Shown: positions 6,319 to 11,684 of the stretch, piece after piece | How the letters are laid out: the number at the start of each line of letters is the position of its first letter | Numbering within the stretch: the stretch's first letter is position 1 | Assembly (NCBI GenBank): GCA_964586775.1 | Contig: CAZPJD010000118.1 | Coordinates: 1 to 11,684, forward strand | Source of the DNA: JADLEX01 sp964586775 | GTDB lineage: Bacteria > Lernaellota > Lernaellaia > JACKCT01 | Direction: 5' to 3' | Length of the DNA stretch: 11,684 nucleotides | Position numbers and translations under genes: made by a program | The notes under the pieces: model-generated | Told to the model about the DNA's origin: nothing | What the model saw: only the letters and a program-made list of their open reading frames with translations | Databases searched by the model: none

Positions 6319-7863
6319 ATGGCCCGTGTCGAGATCCGAAAGAACGGCGTCTGTCTGGCCGACGTGAAGATTCCCGACGACGGGCTCGCGATCGGCGGCG
6401 GCGCGGGGGACGAAGTGCGTCTCGTGGATGTGCCCGTGGGCGCTCGCGTGCGGGTCCTCGCCTTCGAGGGTCGCGTCGAAATCGAGTCGGGCGAGGTCGG
6501 CGCGCGCACGCTGCTGCCGGGCGAGTCCGTCGCGCTGGGGCCTTACGAGATCGGCGTCGAGGCGAGCGCCGTGTTGCCGCCGCGCGTGCCGACGCGCGTC
6601 TTGACCTTCGATCCCGCGAGCCGGCGGCTCACCACGCGCGAACGCACGATCGAGATCCGCGAAAACAGCCGGACACGCGAATGGCCGCTGCCCGACGGGC
6701 GCGCGGTCGTCGGCAAGGACGCCGCGTGCGACCTCGTCCTCGACGACGCGTACGTCTCCGCGCGGCATCTGGCGGTCGACGCGACGGCCGACCGCGTGGA
6801 GTTTCGCGACCTGGGCAGCCGCAACGGCACGACGCTCGACGGCGCGCGCGTGACCGGCGGCGAGTGGGCTTCGGACCGCGCGCTGGTCATCGGACGCACC
6901 ACCCTGACGCTGCGTTCGCGCGAACAAGGCGAGACGGTGGCGGCGGGCGACCGGCGCGTGCCGGGGCTGGTGGGCGATCACGCGGCGATCCGCGAATTGG
7001 GCGAGCTGGTGCACCGGGTCGCGCCACTCGACATCACGACGCTGGTGCGCGGCGAAACCGGCACCGGCAAAGAGCTGGTGGCGCGCGCTGTCCACGCGCT
7101 GTCGCGGCGGGCGGCAGGGCCGTTTGTCGCGCTCAACTGCGCCACGGTGCCGCGCGATCTGTTCGAGTCGGAGCTATTCGGCCACGTGCGGGGCGCGTTT
7201 TCGGGCGCGGTGCGCGACCGGCGCGGGATGTTCGCGCTGGCGCACGGCGGCACGCTCTTTCTCGACGAAATCGGCGAATTGCCGCTCGACGTGCAGGCGC
7301 GCCTTCTGCGCGTGCTCGACGACCGGCGGGTGCGTCCCGTGGGCGGTGAGACGCCGGTGGCGTGCGACGTGCGCGTCGTCGCCGCGACGCACCGCGACCT
7401 CGAACGCTTCGTGCGCGACGGGCGATTCCGCGAGGATCTGTGGTACCGCCTCAACATGGTGCCGCTGACGCTGCCAACGCTGCGCGAACGCCTGAGCGAT
7501 CTGGACGCGCTGGCCGCGCACCTGGTCGCGCGCGAGGCCGCCGCGCAGGGGCGCGCCGCGCCGCGCATCACGGCGGCGGCGATGACGCTGCTGCGCCGTC
7601 ACGACTGGCCGGGCAACGTGCGCGAGCTGGCGGCGGTGCTGGCGCGTGCGATCATCCTCGCGGGCGAGGGGCCGATCGATGCGGACCACGTGATGCTCTC
7701 GCCGATGCGTCGGGAGTCGGTCGCGCTGACGCTGGAAGACGCGGAGCGCGAGGCGATCCGCACGGCGCTCGCCGAATCGCCGAGCCGCGACGCCGCCGCG
7801 AAGCGGCTCGGCATCGCCCCGTCGACGCTCTATGAAAAGATCAAGAAGTACGAACTGAAGTAA
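6319..7863 (+). CDS. FHA-domain sigma-54-dependent transcriptional activator
   Basis: A 514-residue bacterial enhancer-binding protein. Residues 1-80 look like a degenerate FHA-type sandwich (KNG..., IGGGAGDEV, LLPGESVALGPYEIGV) lacking the phosphothreonine-binding residues. Residues 127-195 form a full FHA domain: VVGKDAACDLVLDDAYVSARHLAV and DLGSRNGTTLDG. The central AAA+ domain has Walker A GETGTGKE (245-252), the sigma-54 contact loop as GAFSGA (292-297, Ser replacing the usual Thr), Walker B GGTLFLDEIGE (310-320) and REDLWYRLN (371-379). A Fis-type helix-turn-helix closes it (about 490-511, SRDAAAKRLGIAPSTLYEKI). Signal input is probably phosphothreonine binding, typical of myxobacterial-style activators. 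The ATG at 6319 has GGGAGG eight bases upstream; the in-frame ATG at 6289 has none. A sigma-54 promoter candidate lies just downstream at 7994. Confidence 0.93.
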   Translation: MARVEIRKNGVCLADVKIPDDGLAIGGGAGDEVRLVDVPVGARVRVLAFEGRVEIESGEVGARTLLPGESVALGPYEIGVEASAVLPPRVPTRVLTFDPASRRLTTRERTIEIRENSRTREWPLPDGRAVVGKDAACDLVLDDAYVSARHLAVDATADRVEFRDLGSRNGTTLDGARVTGGEWASDRALVIGRTTLTLRSREQGETVAAGDRRVPGLVGDHAAIRELGELVHRVAPLDITTLVRGETGTGKELVARAVHALSRRAAGPFVALNCATVPRDLFESELFGHVRGAFSGAVRDRRGMFALAHGGTLFLDEIGELPLDVQARLLRVLDDRRVRPVGGETPVACDVRVVAATHRDLERFVRDGRFREDLWYRLNMVPLTLPTLRERLSDLDALAAHLVAREAAAQGRAAPRITAAAMTLLRRHDWPGNVRELAAVLARAIILAGEGPIDADHVMLSPMRRESVALTLEDAEREAIRTALAESPSRDAAAKRLGIAPSTLYEKIKKYELK

Positions 7864-7905
7864 ATTCGGCACACCCTCCGAGCATTCGAAAATCCGACGC
7901 GTTCC

Positions 7906-7917
7906 TCAGAAATCTGA
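7906..7917. promoter_or_regulatory. Candidate enhancer palindrome (upstream activating site)
   Basis: TCAGA-AA-TCTGA is a perfect 12-base palindrome centred about 108 bases upstream of the predicted sigma-54 start at 8020, a normal enhancer position for Fis-type activators. A second dyad, TTTCGC (7938-7943) with GCGAAA (7951-7956), is centred near -73. Which, if either, the adjacent activator binds is unknown. Confidence 0.35.
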
Positions 7918-7959
7918 ATTGCATTCGTGACATCCAATTTCGCGCCGGGTGCGAAAGTC

Positions 7960-7982
7960 AACGAAATCATGTCGTTTTTTTT
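7960..7982 (+). terminator. Weak possible terminator of the activator gene
   Basis: AACGA (7960-7964) pairs with TCGTT (7972-7976) around a 7-base loop, followed directly by six more T. The stem is short and A+T-rich, so termination would be partial at best. The T-run could equally be a flexible tract between enhancer and promoter. Confidence 0.28.
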
Positions 7983-7993
7983 ATGTGGGCATT

Positions 7994-8009
7994 CGGCCCA
8001 TGACTTGCA
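7994..8009 (+). promoter_or_regulatory. Candidate sigma-54 (-24/-12) promoter for the beta-propeller gene
   Basis: CGGCCCA-TGAC-TTGCA matches the sigma-54 consensus TGGCACG-N4-TTGCW: the invariant GG (7995-7996) and GC (8007-8008) are exactly 10 bases apart, and TTGCA is perfect. Mismatches are T to C, A to C and G to A in the -24 block. The start would be near 8020, giving a 34-base leader that contains GGGAGGTG before the ATG at 8054. A sigma-54 activator gene immediately upstream strengthens the call. Confidence 0.6.
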
Positions 8010-8053
8010 TTCATGATGCGTGAGGCCATTTTCATTTTTTTGGGAGGTGAGAG

Positions 8054-10351
8054 ATGCGTGACCGTAAGAGGCATACGGGATTCACGAAGGCGCGGCTTTG
8101 CGCGTTTATCGGACTCTTCGCGACGAGTCTCTGGGCCGGACCGGCGTTGGCGGCGGATGCGGCCTCGACGCTCGTGCGCTGCGTCGATTGCGAAGAGGTC
8201 GAGACGTGGCTGAAGTCGGCAACGATCGAGCACATGGAGTGGTTGATCGACAACCAGAATCGCGATCCGGACTTGTGGAGCGATGACGACTGGGATGACG
8301 ACGGCGGATGGGATGGCGGTGGCGACGATTGGTCCGGCGATGACGCCGACGGCGTAGACCAAGCCGAGTGCTGCGGATGCAACGACCCGCTCATCAAGGA
8401 CAAAAAAGGATCCGGCGACGACGACGGAGAAGCCGGGGGCGACGATGCGTCCTACGCCGATGACGACGCGGCGGATGACGATTGGAGCGACGACGATGTC
8501 GGAGACGACTATTCGGATGACGACTATTCGGATGACGAAGCCGATGACGACGACGATGCGAGTCACAGCGATACGAACATCCAGGAAGAAGGCGTGGACG
8601 AAGCCGATCTGATGAAAACCGACGGCGAGTATCTGTATCTCGTGTCGGGCGGATGGTTTCTCATCTTCGATGCGGATCCCGTCTGGGCCCTCGACGAACT
8701 CTCGAGGACGGATATGACGGGACGGCCCGAGGAGATGTACGTGTCGGGCGACCGCGCGGTGATCTTCAGCGTTCTGAGTCCGGCAACGCTCCCCGACTAC
8801 GTCTGGCCGCTCGTTCCCCGCGACCAGCTCGACGACGTCATCACCAAGATCACGGTCATGGCGATCGCCGACAAGCACAACCCCAAGATGATTCGCGAGA
8901 TCTACGTCGAAGGGCCGTCGGTGGGAAATCGACGGATCGACGGAATCGTCCACGTCGTTTTCGGCGGCGAGAAGGGCGGACCATCCATTCGGACAGAACT
9001 GTCGCCCATCGGCTACGGCAGTTGGGAGGCATATGAGGCCGCGCTGGAAGAACTCAAAGCGATCAACCGGGATATCATCAACGATGCCCCCGTCGAGGAG
9101 TGGGTGCCGCGTCGTTTCGATGTCGATCTCACGGACGGCATCGAGGTGACGTCGGGTCACCTGACCGAGTGCGGCGACACCTACCATCCGTCCGAATCGA
9201 TGGGGTCGTCGATTCTGACCGTGCTCTCGCTCGACATGGAACTGGCGGAGTACGAAACGAGTTCGCTGTCGATCATTGCCACCGGACTGATCCTCTACGC
9301 GAGTCCGTCCAATCTGTACGTCGCGGGCAGCATTGCCGGAGCGAGGACCATGTGGTCGCAGGACCCGAATTTCCTACCCGCCACGAGCCACGTGCATCGG
9401 TTCGACATCGGCACGCAGCCCGGCTCCGCCCTCTACGCGGCATCGGGAACGGTCGACGGTTTCGTACTCAACCAGTTTTCGATGAGCGAATACAACGGAG
9501 ACCTGCGTGTGGCGACGACGACAGGCACATCGCTCGCCGACGCGGCAAATTCGGTGCAGGTGCTTCGCCAAGTCGGGGCGTCGCTCGACATCGTTGGCCG
9601 TGCCGACGACATCGCGCCGGGAGAGGAACTCTACGCCGCCCGGTTCATGGGCCCCATCGGCTACCTGGTCACCTTTCCCACGCCCGACGAGGATCCGTGG
9701 GAGGATCCGTGGGACGACTGGGGCGACGACGACTGGTGGGACGGCGGGGGGAATGACGACCCTTTGTTCACGATTGACTTGACGGACCCCGAGGCGCCGG
9801 TCGTGCGCGGCGAGCTGATCGTCCCCGGGTTCTCGACGTACATCCACCCATTCGACGCCGGTCACCTGATGACGATCGGCGAAAGCGGCGACGAAAACGG
9901 TGCCGATGGCGGCGTCGCGCTCTCGATGTTCGACGTGACGAACCTCGACGATCCTCAGCGCATCCACCACGTCGATCTGGGCGACTGGGATGTGAGTTCC
10001 GACGCGAAGTTCGATCATCACGCCTTCCTGTTCTGGCCGGACACTGGCCTGCTGGCGATTCCACTGGAAATGGCCGACTGGTTCGGATCTCCGTTCTCGG
10101 GCGTATTCGCGTTTCGCGTCGATGTGCCGACGGGTTTCGAATTCCTGGCCGACATCGGGCACACGGAATTCACGGGCGAGGCGGGATCGGACGATTACGG
10201 CGGGCTGAGCGTTCCGCGTCGCAGCGTGGTGATCGAATCGTATCTCATCACCATCTCCGACCTGGGAATCGTGGTGACGCACATGCCCACGTGGGTCGAT
10301 CTGCTGCGGGTGGATCTGCCGTGGAAAAACCGGACGCTCGAGGGGCGCTGA
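8054..10351 (+). CDS. Secreted beta-propeller domain protein with Asp-rich insertions
   Basis: A 765-residue exported protein. Residues 1-34 form a signal peptide (basic n-region, hydrophobic LCAFIGLFATSLWAGPALA, cleavage after ALA). A short mature N-terminus with paired cysteines (VRCVDCEE, later ECCGC) is followed by an acidic region at about 74-172 dominated by Asp with Ser, Gly, Tyr and Trp. At 178-195 comes EEGVDEADLMKTDGEYLY, the entry motif of the beta-propeller family PF09826 (typically 'vqveGVDEpDivKtdgeyiY'). The rest shows repeated blade-like strands, including a V-x-x-F-G/T-I-D-L-T-D-P-E-A-P segment near 575. A second Asp/Trp insert lies at about 545-570. The family is often cell-surface and its function is largely unknown; acidic loops suggest calcium binding (inference). 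The start has GGGAGGTG five bases upstream. It is preceded by a sigma-54 promoter candidate and followed by a strong terminator, so it is a single-gene unit. Confidence 0.85.
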   Translation: MRDRKRHTGFTKARLCAFIGLFATSLWAGPALAADAASTLVRCVDCEEVETWLKSATIEHMEWLIDNQNRDPDLWSDDDWDDDGGWDGGGDDWSGDDADGVDQAECCGCNDPLIKDKKGSGDDDGEAGGDDASYADDDAADDDWSDDDVGDDYSDDDYSDDEADDDDDASHSDTNIQEEGVDEADLMKTDGEYLYLVSGGWFLIFDADPVWALDELSRTDMTGRPEEMYVSGDRAVIFSVLSPATLPDYVWPLVPRDQLDDVITKITVMAIADKHNPKMIREIYVEGPSVGNRRIDGIVHVVFGGEKGGPSIRTELSPIGYGSWEAYEAALEELKAINRDIINDAPVEEWVPRRFDVDLTDGIEVTSGHLTECGDTYHPSESMGSSILTVLSLDMELAEYETSSLSIIATGLILYASPSNLYVAGSIAGARTMWSQDPNFLPATSHVHRFDIGTQPGSALYAASGTVDGFVLNQFSMSEYNGDLRVATTTGTSLADAANSVQVLRQVGASLDIVGRADDIAPGEELYAARFMGPIGYLVTFPTPDEDPWEDPWDDWGDDDWWDGGGNDDPLFTIDLTDPEAPVVRGELIVPGFSTYIHPFDAGHLMTIGESGDENGADGGVALSMFDVTNLDDPQRIHHVDLGDWDVSSDAKFDHHAFLFWPDTGLLAIPLEMADWFGSPFSGVFAFRVDVPTGFEFLADIGHTEFTGEAGSDDYGGLSVPRRSVVIESYLITISDLGIVVTHMPTWVDLLRVDLPWKNRTLEGR

Positions 10352-10380
10352 ATCGGATCACGCCACAAAACGAAGCTCGA

Positions 10381-10404
10381 AACCCCGGCCGCGCGGCCGG
10401 GGTT
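10381..10404 (+). terminator. Strong GC hairpin terminator of the beta-propeller gene
   Basis: AACCCCGGCCGC (10381-10392) and GCGGCCGGGGTT (10393-10404) are a perfect 12-bp inverted repeat, followed by CACTTTTC. It lies 30 bases beyond the TGA of the beta-propeller gene and between it and the convergent DUF486 gene. The T-run is short and displaced by three bases, but stem stability makes termination likely; the DUF486 side has no T-run. Confidence 0.72.
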
Positions 10405-10471
10405 CACTTTTCAGTGTGCGCCTTTTTCCTGCGACGCGGAGGTTTCGGGACGGATGCTTGCGTTCGCCCAA

Positions 10472-10819
10472 TCAGCGCGACGGGCCGCCGCCGAGAACGA
10501 GCACCATGCCGAGGCCGAGGAGCGCCATGCCGATGTACTGGTGATAGTGCAGGGTCTCCCGCAGAACCAGCTTCGAAACGAGCATCACGCAGATGACACC
10601 GGAAAACAGGTGGAAGGCTGCCATTTGCGCTCCGGAGTATGTCCCGTAGCCGAGCCGCGTGGCCGCAACATTGAGAACGTACTCGGGGAGCACAATCAAC
10701 CAGCTGAGCGCGAGGGCGACGAGGAATCCGCGCTCCCGGATGCGCAAATGGCCGAGCCAAGCGGTCGCCATGAACGCGCCGGACAGAAAAATCATGATGG
10801 GAACGGCGATCGCTCTCAT
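10472..10819 (-). CDS. DUF486 (DMT-like) inner-membrane protein
   Basis: A 115-residue integral membrane protein with four predicted hydrophobic segments, at about 4-21, 32-51, 64-84 and 95-110. Family features of DUF486/DMT_6 are visible: an early ATAWLGHLR resembling the usual 'AWYGHLk', LSWLIVLPEYVLNV resembling 'SW.iaf.EY.l.vP', RLGYGTYSGAQM resembling 'R.Gy..fs.aQLK', and a final short helix. These proteins are half-size relatives of the drug/metabolite transporter fold; substrates are unknown. The usual family Lys-Gln-Glu after 'aQ' is replaced by MAAFHLF, so it is a divergent member. The ribosome binding site before the ATG at 10819 is weak. It lies 42 bases after the second 2TM protein gene on the same strand, so co-transcription is likely. 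Confidence 0.75.
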   Translation of the reverse strand: MRAIAVPIMIFLSGAFMATAWLGHLRIRERGFLVALALSWLIVLPEYVLNVAATRLGYGTYSGAQMAAFHLFSGVICVMLVSKLVLRETLHYHQYIGMALLGLGMVLVLGGGPSR

Positions 10820-10861
10820 GGTCCCGCGAAAACCTCGGATTGGTGTGAAAGTGGACAGGTG

Positions 10862-11059
10862 TCAGGCTTCGCGAAACCGCCAGAAGCCGATGAGAAACAC
10901 GGCGAAGGCGACGAACCACCCGACAAAGAATCCCCAAGGCAGTTCCCACGAAACAATCAGGTGAAGAAAGAACGCCCAGCCGACGAATGCCATGACGGCG
11001 GTGTACCAGTCGAAGAAACGGCGTCCCTTCTTCCGCTTGGCCAGAATGTCATCGGACAT
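10862..11059 (-). CDS. Small two-TM membrane protein (2TM-domain type), second of a tandem pair
   Basis: A 65-residue protein with a basic, charged N-terminus (MSDDILAKRKKGRRFFDWYT) and two hydrophobic segments, about 20-37 and 43-60, separated by SWELPWGF. It is paralogous to the gene just upstream: both have [FL]DWYTAVM, VGW, HLI, WGF and a final GFW at equivalent places. The layout resembles 2TM-domain proteins, often fused to kinases or standing alone; no function can be assigned. The ATG at 11059 is two bases after the TGA of the upstream paralogue, and its GGGAGG ribosome binding site lies within the last codons of that gene, so translation is probably coupled. Confidence 0.65.
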   Translation of the reverse strand: MSDDILAKRKKGRRFFDWYTAVMAFVGWAFFLHLIVSWELPWGFFVGWFVAFAVFLIGFWRFREA

Positions 11060-11061
11060 CG

Positions 11062-11298
11062 TCACCTCCCGCGTTTCGTCAGCCAACTGTGGATCGCATC
11101 ATACGGCTTCATCCACAGCCAGAAACCGACGAGATAAATCGCCATTGTCACGCCCCAAGCCGCGACGAAGCCCCAATGGGCGCCCGATTTCCGAATGAGG
11201 TGGAAGACGTAGAACCACCCCACGAGTCCCATGACGGCCGTGTACCAATCGAGAGCGCTTCGACCGCGACGAGTTTGCGGGTATTGGTCTTCCATCAT
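11062..11298 (-). CDS. Small two-TM membrane protein (2TM-domain type), first of a tandem pair
   Basis: A 78-residue protein with a hydrophilic start (MMEDQYPQTRRGRS), LDWYTAVMGLVGWFYVFHLI as the first membrane segment, RKSGAHWGF as the turn and a second segment ending VGFWLW, then a longer basic tail (SWLTKRGR) than its paralogue. First gene of a probable three-gene minus-strand operon with its paralogue and the DUF486 gene. The start is at 11298 or, one codon later, 11295; the upstream ribosome binding site is weak (GAGAA about seven bases away). The two copies differ at many positions, so the duplication is old. Function unknown. Confidence 0.65.
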   Translation of the reverse strand: MMEDQYPQTRRGRSALDWYTAVMGLVGWFYVFHLIRKSGAHWGFVAAWGVTMAIYLVGFWLWMKPYDAIHSWLTKRGR

Positions 11299-11440
11299 TG
11301 TGTTCTCGCAGGCTCAACTTAGCACCGCCCCGCGCGTCGCGACAAGCGAAAACCCCGACAAGAAAAGCGGATCGGCTCCGGCCGTCTGGTTTGTCCGTCA
11401 CGATGGGACTATGATTCGGGCACGTTTCGGAGGGAGACGC

Positions 11441-11684
11441 ATGCGAATCTCGATGGGAATCTGGTTGGCGCTCGCGGTTTTCACGTCGCTCGCATTCGCG
11501 GGTTGCGGTTGCGGAGATGACGACGACGATGACAACGGCGATGCGGACGACGACGCACTTGATGACGACGCGGATGACGATCTGTCGGACGACGACGCGA
11601 CGGACGACGACGTGGACGACGATTCCACCGATGACGATATCGACGATGACACCGTCGATGACGACACGGCGGATGACGACACCG
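11441..11684 (+). CDS. Asp-rich lipoprotein, N-terminal part (runs off window)
   Basis: The first 81 codons are in the window and open to the edge. The ATG at 11441 follows GGAGGGAGACGC, an excellent ribosome binding site. Residues 1-21 form a lipoprotein signal peptide ending LAFAG with the lipid-accepting Cys22; a second cysteine follows at 24. From 26 to 81 the chain is 37 Asp in 56 residues, arranged as DDD triplets separated by one or two residues (A, AL, LS, AT, V, ST, I, TV, TA). Such linkers follow the lipid anchor of many large surface lipoproteins in deltaproteobacterial-grade genomes, so a folded domain is expected beyond the edge. A TATGAT sequence at 11410-11415 could be a -10 element but no convincing -35 is present. 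Divergent from the 2TM/DUF486 cluster. Confidence 0.75.
   Translation, partial: MRISMGIWLALAVFTSLAFAGCGCGDDDDDDNGDADDDALDDDADDDLSDDDATDDDVDDDSTDDDIDDDTVDDDTADDDT

Larger units (their letters stand above)
7882..8013 (+). repeat. GCATTCG direct-repeat motif in the intergenic region
   Basis: GCATTCG occurs at 7882-7888, 7921-7927 and 7989-7995, with a GCATTCA variant at 8007-8013, all in one orientation within 132 bases upstream of the beta-propeller gene. The last two overlap the sigma-54 promoter candidate. They may be half-sites for a regulator or a chance result in a short, biased region. Confidence 0.25.

Noticed and set aside
7967..9187. A 406-codon minus-strand frame opposite the beta-propeller gene
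   Set aside because: Its Val/Ile/Ser-rich stretch is the complement of the GAC/GAT Asp codons on the plus strand, which has a signal peptide, ribosome binding site and family motif.
11398..11682. A Ser-rich minus-strand frame at the right edge
   Set aside because: It is the complement of the Asp-repeat of the lipoprotein; the plus strand has a strong ribosome binding site and a lipoprotein signal.
11500..11684. The GATGACGAC-rich DNA as a CRISPR array or tandem repeat element
   Set aside because: Units of 12-15 bases keep the reading frame and encode Asp triplets; there are no spacers and it is explained by the protein.

Overview
The window is a G+C-rich chromosomal segment of a Gram-negative bacterium. 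A sigma-54 activator with FHA modules, a GlnD nitrogen sensor, a signal-peptide-bearing Asp-rich beta-propeller protein and an Asp-run lipoprotein together fit a deltaproteobacterial-grade lineage (Myxococcota, Desulfobacterota, or metagenome-known relatives). No marker gene fixes the taxon, so this is an inference from style and content.

Left end (1-1355): an accessory patch of visibly lower G+C. It holds the first 28 codons of an IS5-type transposase running off the left edge, and a complete PD-(D/E)XK-superfamily nuclease-like gene with its own strong sigma-70-type promoter. Next (1415-2408) is a compact RES-toxin / Xre-family antitoxin operon, with a promoter whose -10 region lies inside a 31-bp inverted-repeat operator.

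Core block (2471-6164): glnD (PII uridylyltransferase/uridylyl-removing enzyme) on the minus strand, divergent from a small SnoaL/NTF2-like protein gene, followed by a convergent one-TM DUF3592-like protein. Two inverted copies of a palindromic intergenic repeat flank the glnD/SnoaL pair, and one of them carries the glnD stop codon.

Regulatory/secretory block (6319-10404): an FHA-containing sigma-54 enhancer-binding protein, then a 190-bp spacer with palindromes and a good candidate -24/-12 (sigma-54) promoter, then an exported 765-aa beta-propeller protein with two Asp/Trp/Gly-rich insertions, closed by a strong hairpin terminator. The simplest model is that the activator drives the neighbouring secreted protein from this sigma-54 promoter. 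This is the most distinctive unit in the window.

Right end (10472-11684): a minus-strand cluster of two tandem 2TM-type small membrane proteins and a DUF486 (DMT-like) membrane protein, divergent from the start of a lipoprotein whose mature N-terminus is almost pure Asp. No tRNA, rRNA or CRISPR array is seen, and no gene-free stretch exceeds 300 bases.
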